45,973 nucleotides of DNA from an uncultured Lachnospiraceae bacterium (GCA_910587105.1 CAJUMB010000026.1:1-45973); one strand, 5' to 3'. Counted from the first letter of the stretch, positions 8,572-18,800 are shown. Made by a program: numbers and translations. The notes: generated by a model not told the origin, from the sequence alone.

Positions 8572-9639
8572 ATGAAAAAGAGGAAATGGATTGCGTCAAT
8601 TATCATGCTGATTCTCATGCTGGCAGCGGCGCAGAATGTATCAGCAGCCAGTAAGACTGGGACGGCTCAGACGTACCTGACGAATTCGAATCAAGTAAGG
8701 TTTGACGTAAGACAGGGAAAAACAACGCGGGGATATATTACAAAGGGAAAGAAGGGCAGACTTTACACTTTTCTAAATCCGAAGAGGGCGAAATGGAAAA
8801 CCAGCAATGGCAAAGTTGCCTCTGTCAACAAGTCTGGAATCATCAGGGCAAAGTCAAAAGGAACAGCTACGGTCAGCATGACTTATGGAAAGATAAGATA
8901 TGCCTGCAAAATCACTGTAGAGACGCCGAAAATAAGCAAAAAATCCATCACAATTAAGCAGGGACAGACTTACCGCCTTAAAATGAATGGGACAAAGCAG
9001 AAGTTCGTGTGGCGTGCAGCAGATGTGAATGCTTCTGTAGACAGCAGTGGAAAGGTAACAGGGAAGTATACAGGTACGACTTATATAAGTGCGCGAAACA
9101 CGTATGGAGAAGAATATAAATGTAAAGTAACTGTAAAAAGTGTCATCGACCCCAATGCATCCGGCGGAAGAAATAATCCGGTATCCGCACGCAGCGGAAC
9201 GGAGTTTTCGGTGAAAAAGTATGATGGGGTAAGAAGATATGGCTTAAAACTGCTGGAGTGCAAAGACGGCGGTGAAGCTGACAGTATTGTCCAATCTGAA
9301 AACAGGTTCAATGAAAAGCCGTCCGGAAATGAAAGGTGGGTTTTATATCATTTCGAGATGAAATACATATCTGGAGACGGAGAATCCAGCGGGGCAGATC
9401 TGGTGAATATCTATGATTTGTTTAATGAAAATGGGTCAATTTCCATGTCCGGCAGGGCGAGGGCAGTTTTGGGAAAAAATCTGACGCAGTCTCATAGCTG
9501 CAGACTCTATTCCGGGGGAACAGGAGATTTCTGGTTTGGGGTTCTGCTTCCAGAGAATGTGAAATACACAACGCTGAGAGTTCAATGCGGTTCGGACCAA
9601 TATGGGAACAAGCTGGAGTGGTGGATCAGGCTGGACTAA
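8572..9639 (+). CDS. Secreted protein with bacterial Ig-like (Big2-type) domains
   Basis: This 355-residue protein has a signal peptide (KKRK, hydrophobic core at about 8-22, probable cleavage after NVSA). Residues of about 65-115 match the Big2 pattern (WKTSNGKVASVNKSGIIRAK followed by GTATVS), and a second, weaker Big2-like unit follows at about 120-190 (KKSITIKQGQTYRLK, then VDSSGKVTGKYTGTTYIS). The C-terminal part at about 205-355 resembles a DUF4352-like beta-sandwich, with an FWFGVLLPE segment; that assignment is tentative. It is probably released or held on the surface. The start follows GGGAGGAG. It has no anchor motif. It stands alone between nitroreductase and methyltransferase genes. 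Confidence 0.75.
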   Translation: MKKRKWIASIIMLILMLAAAQNVSAASKTGTAQTYLTNSNQVRFDVRQGKTTRGYITKGKKGRLYTFLNPKRAKWKTSNGKVASVNKSGIIRAKSKGTATVSMTYGKIRYACKITVETPKISKKSITIKQGQTYRLKMNGTKQKFVWRAADVNASVDSSGKVTGKYTGTTYISARNTYGEEYKCKVTVKSVIDPNASGGRNNPVSARSGTEFSVKKYDGVRRYGLKLLECKDGGEADSIVQSENRFNEKPSGNERWVLYHFEMKYISGDGESSGADLVNIYDLFNENGSISMSGRARAVLGKNLTQSHSCRLYSGGTGDFWFGVLLPENVKYTTLRVQCGSDQYGNKLEWWIRLD

Positions 9640-9710
9640 ATATGCAGATGAGTGATTCAGACACATTCTAATTGAGAGCGCTCCAAATCAGAAAGGAGGT
9701 GTATTCAAAA

Positions 9711-10484
9711 ATGAAAAACGAGATGCAGTCCGGCGCCTATGGAAGCTTTGCATCTGTATATGATATGTTCATGGACAATATCCCATATCAACAGTGGTTC
9801 GAATATATCTGCAGTCTTTTGAGAGAACAGGGGATTGAAGACGGGCTGGTTCTGGAGCTGGGATGCGGCACAGGCAGTATGACCCAGCTGCTGGCAGAGA
9901 ACGGATACGATATGATCGGTGTGGACTGTTCTCCTCAGATGCTGCAGGCTGCTGTGGAGAAACGGGAGGAGAGCGGTCTGGACATTCTTTATCTTCTGCA
10001 GGATATGCGGGAGTTTGAGCTGTACGGCACCGTGGGGGCAGTGGTCTGTGTCTGCGATTCATTAAATTATGTAACTGGGCAGGAGGATCTGCTGCAGGTG
10101 TTCCGGCTTGTGAATAATTATCTGGACCCGGGCGGGATTTTTATCTTTGACTTAAATACCTTATATAAATACGAAGAAGTTCTGGGAAACTGTACCATTG
10201 CAGAGGACCGGGAGGAGGCCAGTTTTATCTGGGAAAATGAATTTTACAAAGAGGAAAAGATCAACATCTATCAGTTGTCTATATTTTTGCGGGAGGAGAA
10301 CGGGCTGTACTCTAAGCATGAGGAAGTGCATTATCAGAGAGCCTATGAGCTGGGGGAAGTGACGTGCCTGCTGGAAAAAGCGGGGATGGAGTATGTGGCA
10401 GCTTACGACGCCTTTACCCGCAATCCGCCGCGCAAAGACAGCGAGAGGATTTATGTGCTAGCCAGGGAGTCAGGCAAGCAGTAA
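9711..10484 (+). CDS. Class I SAM-dependent methyltransferase
   Basis: This 257-residue protein has the class I methyltransferase fold. Motif I is VLELGCGTGSMTQLLAE near residues 44-60, followed by the acidic GVDCS, then DMRE and the CDSLNY segment near 115. It begins YGSFASVYDMFMDNIPYQQW, typical of small uncharacterised Firmicute methyltransferases encoded near Hsp33 or RsfS-type genes. The substrate is unknown. The start is ATG 9711, 11 bases after AAAGGAGG; the upstream in-frame TTG at 9672 would enclose that site. Confidence 0.87.
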   Translation: MKNEMQSGAYGSFASVYDMFMDNIPYQQWFEYICSLLREQGIEDGLVLELGCGTGSMTQLLAENGYDMIGVDCSPQMLQAAVEKREESGLDILYLLQDMREFELYGTVGAVVCVCDSLNYVTGQEDLLQVFRLVNNYLDPGGIFIFDLNTLYKYEEVLGNCTIAEDREEASFIWENEFYKEEKINIYQLSIFLREENGLYSKHEEVHYQRAYELGEVTCLLEKAGMEYVAAYDAFTRNPPRKDSERIYVLARESGKQ

Positions 10485-10550
10485 GGGAAGGGACGGTGGT
10501 TTGTTTTGCCACGTCCGGGCAGCATGTATTAATTTTGTCAAGATGCAGGA

Positions 10551-10579
10551 TTGACAGATATATGGGATTCACGTACAAT
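10551..10579 (+). promoter_or_regulatory. Consensus sigma-A promoter upstream of the MATE gene
   Basis: TTGACA at 10551-10556 and TACAAT at 10574-10579 are separated by 17 bases. The predicted start of transcription is around 10586, so the leader is about 120 bases. Confidence 0.75.
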
Positions 10580-10597
10580 AGTAAGGAAAAAAGTATT

Positions 10598-10632
10598 ATC
10601 GGATGTCAGCCAGAGGCGTGACATCCGATTTT
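10598..10632 (+). terminator. Leader terminator (possible attenuator) before the MATE gene
   Basis: A perfect 11-bp stem, ATCGGATGTCA at 10598-10608 pairing with TGACATCCGAT at 10619-10629, is followed by a short T run. It lies downstream of the promoter at 10551 and upstream of the gene it should drive, so it may attenuate the exporter. It could also be the end of the methyltransferase transcript. Confidence 0.65.
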
Positions 10633-10705
10633 GCACATATGACCCGGGTTTTGTGAGGAGTCCACAGTGTCCCGGGCAATTAGCGAGGGAAAGGAGTATA
10701 TTATT

Positions 10706-12070
10706 ATGGAAGAAACACTGCAGCAGGAAAATAAGATGGGAGTTGTGCCCATTCCCAGGCTTTTGATGGGAATGTCTCTGCCCATGATGGTGTCCATGCT
10801 GATTCAGGCATTGTACAATGTGGTGGATAGTGTATTTGTGGCGCAGATTAACGAAAATGCCCTGACAGCGGTGTCACTGGTCTTTCCGGTTCAAATGCTG
10901 ATGATTGCAATGGCTGGAGGCGCCTGCGTAGGAGTGAATGCCCTGCTTTCCAGAAGTCTGGGGGAGAAAAATTATGAGCGGGTGAATGCGTCAGCCTGTA
11001 ATGGGATTTTTCTCACAGTACTCTGCTATGTGATCACCGCAGTTCTGGGAACCAGTCTGGCAGATCTATTTTTGCGGGTACAGACTTCAGATCCACAGAT
11101 TCGTACATATGGTGCAGTTTACATGCGGATTATCTCGATATGCTGTATCGGGCTTTATATGCAGTTGATGCTGGAACGTCTTCTTCAATCTACCGGCAGG
11201 ACATTTTTGACCATGATTACCCAGACTGTTGGAGCTGTCATCAATCTGATCATGGATCCGATTTTGATTTTTGGACTTCTGGGAGCTCCAAAGCTGGGAG
11301 TGGCCGGGGCGGCGCTGGCGACAATTTTCGGGCAGATAGTGGCTATGCTGCTGGCGTTGTTTATGAATATTAAGCATAATCCGGAAGTGAGTATCAATAT
11401 GAAGGGATTCCGTCCCAACGGACAGATACTAAAAAGAATTCTCACTGTGGGAATTCCCAGCACAGTAGTGCAGGCCATCGGCTCAGTGATGACATTTGGG
11501 TTTAATAAGATTTTATTGATGTTTACCCCTACAGCTACGGCTGTTTTTGGTGTATACTTTAAATTGAACAGTTTTATTTTTATGCCGGTGTTTGGACTGA
11601 ATAACGGCATGGTGCCGATAATTGCCTATAACTATGGCGCGAGAAAGAAAAAACGGATTGTGGAGACCATAAGGCTGAGTGTGATTGTGGCTGTCTGTCT
11701 GATGCTGACGGGACTGGCTGTCTTTATGGCGGTGCCTGATAAACTTCTGAGCATTTTCAACGCCTCGGCGGATATGCTGGCCATCGGGGTGCCGGCTCTG
11801 CGGATTATCTGTCTGAGCTTTTTGTTTGCCGGATATTGTATTATCATCGGCTCAGTATTTCAGGCATTGGGCAACGGTGTCTATAGTTTGTGGGTGTCCC
11901 TGGCCAGACAGCTCTTTGTGCTGCTGCCGTCGGCGTATCTTCTGGCCATATTTTTGGGGCTGGACTATATCTGGTGGTCATTCCCCATCGCGGAGATTGC
12001 TTCTGTGGTGCTGACGACAATTTTATTCCGGAGGATATATAAGGAGAAAATTTCTCAGCTGCAGGGATGA
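10706..12070 (+). CDS. MATE family multidrug efflux transporter
   Basis: This 454-residue membrane protein fits the MATE family in length, with about 12 hydrophobic segments and the typical N-terminal RLLMGMSLPMMVSMLIQALYN and VDSVFVAQ segments, and a second-half repeat starting near residue 240 (LTVGIPSTVVQAIGS). MATE proteins export cationic drugs or metabolites using Na+ or H+ gradients; the substrate is not predictable. The start is ATG 10706, following AAAGGAG by about 9 bases; an in-frame GTG at 10667 is less well placed. Its leader holds a promoter and a terminator hairpin, which suggests regulated expression. Confidence 0.9.
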   Translation: MEETLQQENKMGVVPIPRLLMGMSLPMMVSMLIQALYNVVDSVFVAQINENALTAVSLVFPVQMLMIAMAGGACVGVNALLSRSLGEKNYERVNASACNGIFLTVLCYVITAVLGTSLADLFLRVQTSDPQIRTYGAVYMRIISICCIGLYMQLMLERLLQSTGRTFLTMITQTVGAVINLIMDPILIFGLLGAPKLGVAGAALATIFGQIVAMLLALFMNIKHNPEVSINMKGFRPNGQILKRILTVGIPSTVVQAIGSVMTFGFNKILLMFTPTATAVFGVYFKLNSFIFMPVFGLNNGMVPIIAYNYGARKKKRIVETIRLSVIVAVCLMLTGLAVFMAVPDKLLSIFNASADMLAIGVPALRIICLSFLFAGYCIIIGSVFQALGNGVYSLWVSLARQLFVLLPSAYLLAIFLGLDYIWWSFPIAEIASVVLTTILFRRIYKEKISQLQG

Positions 12071-12122
12071 TGCGTGTGAAGACAGTAGCGGGCATGTCTG
12101 CGGCTCCAATAGTCTTGATTTT

Positions 12123-12404
12123 TTGGATGTAGCGGCGGAGTATATCGACTTCTCTGATAATGAGGAGCTATGGAAGGAGATTACACATATGGGCGGCTTG
12201 GGTCAGAGTATATTGGAAGAGGGGATAGAACAAGGATTGGAACAAGGACTGGAACAGGGGATAGAGCGGGGAATACGGGCGTTTATTCTGGATCATTTAG
12301 AGGAACAGATTCCAAAAGAGAGAAGCATTATGAAACTCCAAAAATGCTTTGAACTTACAGAGACACAGGCAGAATATTATTATAAAAAGATTACAGGAAA
12401 ATAA
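12123..12404 (+). pseudogene. C-terminal remnant of an Rpn/PD-(D/E)XK transposase-like gene
   Basis: The 93-codon frame resembles the tail of Rpn-type (YhgA-like, PD-(D/E)XK) recombination-promoting nucleases: a helical segment, then a run of EQG repeats (GIEQGLEQGLEQGIERG near residues 34-50), then a charged helix ending LTETQAEYYYKKI. The nuclease domain, normally about 200 residues before this, is absent and no ribosome-binding site precedes the frame, which opens with TTG. It is probably the decayed end of a gene whose front was deleted. A short functional ORF cannot be excluded. Confidence 0.6.
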
Positions 12405-12446
12405 GACGTCTGAATATTTTTTCAGGAAAAGAAAGGTATTGGAAAT

Positions 12447-13334
12447 ATGGTTACAGAAGATTATGTGGTAAGAGCCACGGCGGCGGACAGCCAGGTCCGG
12501 GCATTTGCGGCGGCGTCCAAAGGACTGGTGGAGGAAGCCAGGGCAGCGCACAATACCAGCCCTGTGGCGACGGCGGCACTGGGACGGCTTTTGACGGCCG
12601 GGGCCATGATGGGGGCTATGCAGAAAGGGGACAAGGATATGCTCACTCTGCAGATTCAGTCAGAAGGCCCCATAAAAGGTGTGATGGTGACAGCGGATTC
12701 CCATGGGAATGTGAAGGGATATGCCTTTCAGCCAGATGTGTGTATTCCAGCCAATGCCCAGGGAAAACTGGATGTGGCATCGGCTGTAGGGCCGGGGTTT
12801 CTCCATGTGGTAAAGGATATGGGGCTGAAAGAGCCCTACCGGGGACAGATTGAACTGCAGAGCGGGGAGATCGCGGAAGACCTGACTTATTATTTTGCCG
12901 CCAGTGAGCAGACCCCATCCTCGGTGGGATTGGGCGTGCTGATGAATCGGGAAAATACGGTGCGCCAGGCGGGAGGATTTATCATCCAGCTGATGCCCGA
13001 TACAGAGGATAACATAATCCGGCAGCTGGAGAGCAACATCAGGGGGCTGCGTCCTGTGACGGAGATGCTGGATGCGGGATTTACGCCGGAGCAGATGCTG
13101 GAGACGGTTTTGGCGGGGCTGGATGTGGAAATGCTGGAGCAGACTCCATGCCGGTTTTTCTGCAATTGTGACAGAGACCGGATTGAGAAGGCTTTAATCA
13201 GTGTGGGGAGGAAAGAGCTTCAGGATATGATCCAGGAGGATAAGGAGATTGAGGTCAACTGTCATTTCTGCGGCCGCCATTATATTTTCACACCGGCTGA
13301 ACTGAAAGAGCTGCTTCGGCAGTGTACCCGGTAG
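12447..13334 (+). CDS. hslO: Redox-regulated chaperone Hsp33
   Basis: This 295-residue protein matches Hsp33, a cytosolic holdase activated by oxidative unfolding. The Zn-binding cysteines are all present: C239 and C241 (CNC) and C272 and C275 (CHFC) in the C-terminal redox switch domain. The N-terminal part carries the family segment beginning DYVVRATAADSQVRAFAA and the GALGRLLTAGAMMG-like region around residues 47-61. Length is normal. The start follows GAAAGG at moderate spacing. nadE follows 81 bases downstream on the same strand. Confidence 0.96.
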   Translation: MVTEDYVVRATAADSQVRAFAAASKGLVEEARAAHNTSPVATAALGRLLTAGAMMGAMQKGDKDMLTLQIQSEGPIKGVMVTADSHGNVKGYAFQPDVCIPANAQGKLDVASAVGPGFLHVVKDMGLKEPYRGQIELQSGEIAEDLTYYFAASEQTPSSVGLGVLMNRENTVRQAGGFIIQLMPDTEDNIIRQLESNIRGLRPVTEMLDAGFTPEQMLETVLAGLDVEMLEQTPCRFFCNCDRDRIEKALISVGRKELQDMIQEDKEIEVNCHFCGRHYIFTPAELKELLRQCTR

Positions 13335-13415
13335 AGACAGTCCAGATTGAGAATGCGGGCGGCAGCTGCATAAGTGCCAGCGGCACAAAACAGCCGTCCG
13401 TTTAGGAGGTAGAAA

Positions 13416-15323
13416 ATGAAGCAGGGATTTATCAAAGTAGGGGCCGGAACACCGGACCTGAAAGTGGCGGACTGCGTATACAATGCAGACAGAATCATCC
13501 AGTTGATTCAGGAGATGGGCCAGGCGGGGGCCAAGATTATAGTGCTGCCGGAGCTTTGCATTACGGCGTATACCTGCGGGGATTTGTTCTGGCAGGAGAC
13601 GCTTCTTTTGGAGGCGCAGGAGCAGCTTCTGCGGATTGCCCGTGAGACTGGGGATGTGGACGCGCTGATTTTCGTGGGGCTTCCCCTGGAGTATGGCGGT
13701 AAACTTTACAATGTGGCCGCGGCTGTGAACAGGGGCAGTATTCTGGGTCTGGTGCCCAAGATTTCCATCCCCAATTATAATGAATTCTATGAGGCCCGCT
13801 ATTTCACATCCGGGCAGTGTACAGAAGGGAATGTGGTTCTGGACGGGCAGGAAATTCCTTTTACCCCTCATCAGCTGTTTACCTGTTCCCAGATGCCGAA
13901 GCTGAAAGTGGGAGTCGAGATCTGCGAGGATTTGTGGGCGCCGGAACCGCCCAGCAACCGGCTGGTTTTGGCAGGGGCTAATGTGGTGGTCAATCTGTCT
14001 GCCAGTGATGAGCTGGTGGGAAAGTCAGACTACCGGAGAGAGCTGGTACGGGGGCAGTCTGCCAGACTGGTGTGCGGCTATGTGTATGCGGCGGCAGGAG
14101 AGGGAGAGTCTACCCAGGATGTGGTCTACGGCGGGCACAATATGATCGGCGAAAACGGTGTGCTCCTTGCAGAGAGCAGAAGTTTTCAAAATGAAAGTAT
14201 ATATGGGGAACTTGATATTTTCCGTCTGGAGGGTGAACGCAGGCGCATGAACACATTTCCAGAGGGAGAAGACATCTATGAGGCGGTGGAGTTTGACCTG
14301 GAATTGGAGGAAACGGTGCTGGAGAGAATTTTTTCACCAGATCCGTTTGTGCCGGAGAACAACAGGGACCGGGAACAGCGCTGCGATGAGATTTTGAATA
14401 TCCAGGCCATGGGACTGAAAAAGCGTCTGAAACATACAGGCTGCCGGTGCGCAGTGGTGGGACTGTCGGGAGGGCTGGACTCTACACTGGCACTGCTGGT
14501 AACTGCCCGCGCCTTTGATTTACTGGGGATTTCCAGAGATCACATCCTGACGGTGACCATGCCCTGTTTCGGCACCACAGACCGCACATACCAGAATGCC
14601 TGCTCTTTGAGCAGGTGCATGGGAACACAGCTGCGGGAAGTAAATATCCGGGAGGCTGTGAATATTCATTTTCGGGATATCGGGCAGGACCCGGATAAGC
14701 ACGATGTGGCCTATGAGAACAGCCAGGCCAGGGAGCGGACGCAGATTCTTATGGATTTGGCAAACCAGAGAGGCGGCATGGTAATCGGCACCGGGGATTT
14801 GTCGGAGTTGGCGCTGGGGTGGGCCACTTACAATGGGGACCACATGTCTATGTACGGGGTGAACAGTTCGGTTCCGAAGACCCTTGTACGCCATCTGGTA
14901 GATTATTATGCGGATACCTGCGGGGACGAAGAACTGAAAGGCATTTTAAAAGATGTGCTGGATACGCCGGTAAGCCCAGAACTTCTGCCTCCCACAGACG
15001 GGGTGATTTCACAGAAAACAGAAGATTTGGTGGGGCCGTACCGGCTGCATGATTTCTTTCTATATTATATGCTGCGGTGGGGATACGCCCCTCGGAAGAT
15101 TTACCGCATAGCCTGTCTGGCTTTCGACGGAATTTATGAGGCGGATACCATAAAACACTGGCTGCAGATTTTCTACAGACGGTTTTTTACTCAGCAATTT
15201 AAACGGTCCTGTCTGCCGGACGGTCCGAAAGTGGGGTCTGTGGCGGTTTCTCCCCGCGGCGACCTGCGGATGCCCAGCGATGCCTGCGGGGCAGCCTGGC
15301 TGAGAGATGTGGCGGAGATTTAA
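13416..15323 (+). CDS. nadE: Glutamine-dependent NAD+ synthetase
   Basis: This 635-residue enzyme has an N-terminal nitrilase-type glutaminase with the triad E46 (LPELC), K115 (PKISIPNYNEFYE) and C170 (EICEDLW), and a C-terminal NAD synthetase with the P-loop SGGLDS at 351-356. It amidates nicotinate adenine dinucleotide to NAD+ using glutamine and ATP in the cytosol. Length fits the two-domain class. AGGAGG stands 9 bases before ATG. Its stop codon lies in a perfect palindrome that also holds the stop of the convergent gene. Confidence 0.96.
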   Translation: MKQGFIKVGAGTPDLKVADCVYNADRIIQLIQEMGQAGAKIIVLPELCITAYTCGDLFWQETLLLEAQEQLLRIARETGDVDALIFVGLPLEYGGKLYNVAAAVNRGSILGLVPKISIPNYNEFYEARYFTSGQCTEGNVVLDGQEIPFTPHQLFTCSQMPKLKVGVEICEDLWAPEPPSNRLVLAGANVVVNLSASDELVGKSDYRRELVRGQSARLVCGYVYAAAGEGESTQDVVYGGHNMIGENGVLLAESRSFQNESIYGELDIFRLEGERRRMNTFPEGEDIYEAVEFDLELEETVLERIFSPDPFVPENNRDREQRCDEILNIQAMGLKKRLKHTGCRCAVVGLSGGLDSTLALLVTARAFDLLGISRDHILTVTMPCFGTTDRTYQNACSLSRCMGTQLREVNIREAVNIHFRDIGQDPDKHDVAYENSQARERTQILMDLANQRGGMVIGTGDLSELALGWATYNGDHMSMYGVNSSVPKTLVRHLVDYYADTCGDEELKGILKDVLDTPVSPELLPPTDGVISQKTEDLVGPYRLHDFFLYYMLRWGYAPRKIYRIACLAFDGIYEADTIKHWLQIFYRRFFTQQFKRSCLPDGPKVGSVAVSPRGDLRMPSDACGAAWLRDVAEI

Positions 15324-15338
15324 ATCTCCGCCTTTTTT
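15311..15338 (+). terminator. Palindromic terminator spanning the stop codons of nadE and the convergent gene
   Basis: GGCGGAGATTT at 15311-15321 is followed directly by its reverse complement AAATCTCCGCC to 15332, then TTTTTT. The palindrome holds the last codons of both convergent genes, so both proteins end in Ala-Glu-Ile. The T-run is on the plus strand only, so this terminates nadE; on the minus strand it is a hairpin without a T tract. Confidence 0.8.
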
Positions 15339-15754
15339 AGCGCTGTGGAGATAGCGTTTATGAGTATCAGGGAGGTATATTTGTTCTCGTCAGAATAAGA
15401 GATCTGATCCAGGGACTGGGTGGCATAGAGCTGGCTTGCCAGATCGTCCAGTGTGGGCTCCATCAGAGGGAACATGGCGGTGGTGCTTTCGCTTAAGTTT
15501 ACCAGGCGGACGGATTTGATGCGGCTGCTGTCCACAGTTACTTCCAAGTCAAAAGTGTTTTCGTTGATTGCTATGGTAGAGGTATACACGCCCGGATGAT
15601 AGAGGGCGCCGCCGTCGGCGGAGGCTGACTGGGTTCTGGCAGGGCCGAACATCAGGAAGAGAAGTACGCCCAGCAGCAGAGCCAGCACCAGGAAAATCAC
15701 GGTGTAGACGACTTCCTTCATATGTAATACGACGATTTTGGTTTTTGCACTCAT
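15320..15754 (-). CDS. Membrane-anchored protein with FMN-binding-like domain
   Basis: This 144-residue protein has one N-terminal transmembrane helix (about residues 13-36) and an extracytoplasmic domain that follows the FMN_bind pattern: YHPGVYTSTIAINENTFDLEV near 52-72, then VTVDSSRIKSVRLVN, and a C-terminal ILINAISTALKKA helix. The usual flavinylation motif (S/T-GAT-x-S/T) is replaced by SDENKYTS, so covalent FMN attachment is unlikely. The function is unknown. AGGAGG stands 8 bases before ATG. It is convergent with nadE, overlapping by 4 bases, and divergent from addB. Confidence 0.7.
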   Translation of the reverse strand: MSAKTKIVVLHMKEVVYTVIFLVLALLLGVLLFLMFGPARTQSASADGGALYHPGVYTSTIAINENTFDLEVTVDSSRIKSVRLVNLSESTTAMFPLMEPTLDDLASQLYATQSLDQISYSDENKYTSLILINAISTALKKAEI

Positions 15755-15876
15755 GGGATGCGCCTCCTGTGTTATTAGAGTATGTATAAAAAATGCTTTA
15801 ATTATTATATCCTATGAAACTTTTATTAGATTATGCGTAACGATTCAGCAGGTGCTGTTTTGCGAGGTGTTTTGCC

Positions 15877-18800
15877 ATGTCTATACATTTTATTCTGGGA
15901 GCTTCCGGCTCCGGGAAATCACATGAATTGTACGAAAGAATCATACAAAGGTCTATGAAGCACCCAGAGATGACTTATCTGGTGCTGGTGCCGGAGCAGT
16001 TTACCATGCAGACACAAAAAGAGCTGGTTTCCATGCATCCTGGCGGAGGGATTTTGAATATTGATGTGCTCAGCTTTCAGCGGCTGGCGTACCGGGTGTT
16101 TGAGCAGGTGGGAGCGGATAACCGGAAAATACTGGAAGAAACCGGAAAAAGCCTGGTGCTGCAGCGTGTGGCCCAGGAAAATCAAAAACAGCTTTGTTAT
16201 CTTGGAAAACAGATGAAAAAGCAGGGGTATGTGCAGGAGATTAAGTCTCTTATATCAGAGTTTATGCAGTATGACATCTCTTTAGAACAGCTGGAGGACA
16301 TGATTGAGGCTGTCCGTGAAAAAAAGAGGGTGACAGCCAGTAAGTTACAGGATATCTCTACATTGTACCAGGCATTTTTCCAGTATCTTCAGGATAAAAT
16401 GATTCCCCCGGAGGAAGTTCTGGATGTACTGTGCCAGTGTGTCCACAAGTGGGAGAAGATTAAGCGTTGCGAGATCGTGCTGGACGGATTTACCGGGTTT
16501 ACCCCTGTACAGAATAAGCTGCTGGATGTGCTGCTGGGGCTGTGCCCCTGCATATGGGTGACGGTGACGCTGGGTGAGGGGGAAAACCCCCATGGGAAAA
16601 TCACAGAGCATGAGCTGTTTGCCATGAGCAAAAAGATGATTGCTTCTCTTTGTAATATGGCCCGCAGGCAGCAGGTGGAGATTCAGGAGCAGTGGGTTTT
16701 GGCTGAGGATGAGTGGCGGTTTGCCCAGTCCCCGGCCCTGGATTTTCTGGAACGGGAGATTTTCCGGTTCGGCAGGAAGGTTTACCAAAAGCCTGTGGAG
16801 GAAATCCGCCTTTTCACAGCCCAGGACCCCAGGGAGGAGATAGAGGAAGTCTGCCGCCGTATTTCCCGCATGGTTCGGGAACAGGGCTTCCGGTATGGGG
16901 ATATTGCGGTGATCACCGGTGATTTGTCCTGTTATGGGAGCTATGCACGTCAGGTGATGGAACAGATGGACATTCCCCATTTTTTGGATGAGAAGCATAC
17001 TATATGGATGAACCCTTATGTGGAGTATCTTCGGGCGGTGACAGATCTGGTGAGGGGGAATTATACTTATGAGGGAGTGTTCCGCTATCTGCGCTGCGGC
17101 ATGTCAGATCTGGAAACCCAGGAAGTGGATGTACTGGAAAATTATGTATTGGCGCTGGGAATCCGGGGATTTAACCGCTGGAGAGAACAATGGGTCCGCC
17201 TGTACCGGGGAATGCCGGAGGAGGAAATTGTGAAAATCAATGAACTGCGGCAGCGGTTTCTCCAGGAAGTGGAGGCGTTTACCCTGTGCTGCAAAGAGAA
17301 ACCACGCACTGTGGAGAGCCTGACCAGGGGCCTGTATACCTTTGGCGTTCAGAACCGGGTCCAGGAGAAACTGAAAAAGTGGGAAAACTTTTTCAGGGAA
17401 CGGGGTGACCGGGCCATGGAGAAAGAATACGCCCAGATTTATGGTATTGTGATGCAGCTGATGGAGAAGATGGTACATATTCTGGGAGAGGAAGCCATGA
17501 CCATTGCCCAGTTCCAGCAGCTTCTGGAGGCAGGCCTCACCGAGGCGAAGGTGGCCCTGATTCCTCCAAGCGGGGACCAGGTGCTGGTGGGGGATATGGA
17601 GCGCACCCGGCTGAAAGACATTAAGGCATTGTTTTTCGTGGGGGTCAGTGACCAGGTGATACCAAAAAATAAATCATTTGGCGGAATTTTATCGGAGCAG
17701 GAACGTATTTTATTTCAGGAGGAGGGATTGGAGCTGTCGCCTTCCCGGAGGGAAGCCATGTATATCCAGAAATTTTATCTGTACCTGAATCTGACCAAAG
17801 CCTCCCGGTTTCTCACTTTATCTTACAGCCGTGCAGACGGGGAGGGGAAGGTGTGCGGGCCGGCCTATCTCATTGACAGCCTGTGCAGGCTTTTCCCATC
17901 TCTGACTATGGAGGACGCGTCTGGAGACGGGGACTACAGCCGTCTTTTGGAACGGCCTGCAGGGGGGATTTCTCTGGCGGTCCGGGGACTGGCCTCTCTG
18001 GCAGAAGGCCGGGAGGATGCAGGCTGGCGGGAATTGTTCCACTGGTACAGCTGTCAGCCTGGTTACCGGAAGATGGCCCGGCAGTGGGTGGAGGCGGCTT
18101 TCTATCAGGCTCCCCAGGAGAGAATCGGGGAAAGTGCGGCAAAGGTTCTCTACGGGGACCCCAGCCGCTTCAGTCCCACCCGGCTGGAACAGTTTGCTGC
18201 CTGTGCTTTTGCCCATTATATGAGGTATGGTCTGGGACTGCGGGAGCGGAAATATTATGAATTCCAGGCCATGGACCTGGGAACTGTGATGCACGGGGCT
18301 CTGGAGCTGTATGCGGATTACCTGCGGCGGCGGCAGATTTCCTGGATGGATTTGACAGAGGAACAGCAGCGGGAGCTGATTGATGAATGTGTGGACCAGA
18401 TTGCTGCGGATTACGGCAGCACCATTTTGCACAGCAGCGCCCGCAATGAATATATGATTACCAGGATGAAGCGGATTCTGCGCCGCACGGTGTGGGCTCT
18501 GAAAGAACAGATGGTGCGGGGATATTTTGTCCCTGCAGGATTTGAGGTGGATTTTCCAGGGGGGCGTATTGACCGGATGGATTTGTACGAGACAGGGGAG
18601 AAAGTCTATGTGAAAATCATTGATTACAAGACAGGAAATGCCCGTTTTGACCTGGCCTCCCTGTACTATGGACTGCAGCTTCAGCTGGCTGCCTATCTCA
18701 ATGGAGCAATAGAACTGGAGAAAAAGAAGCATCCAGAGAAGACTGTGGAGCCTGCCGGGATTTTCTATTATAATATCCATGACCCGCTGGTGTCTGGCCA

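Noticed and set aside
10586..10666. A guanidine or other exporter riboswitch before the MATE gene
   Set aside because: The leader has about 120 bases and one simple hairpin; no aptamer motif was recognised.
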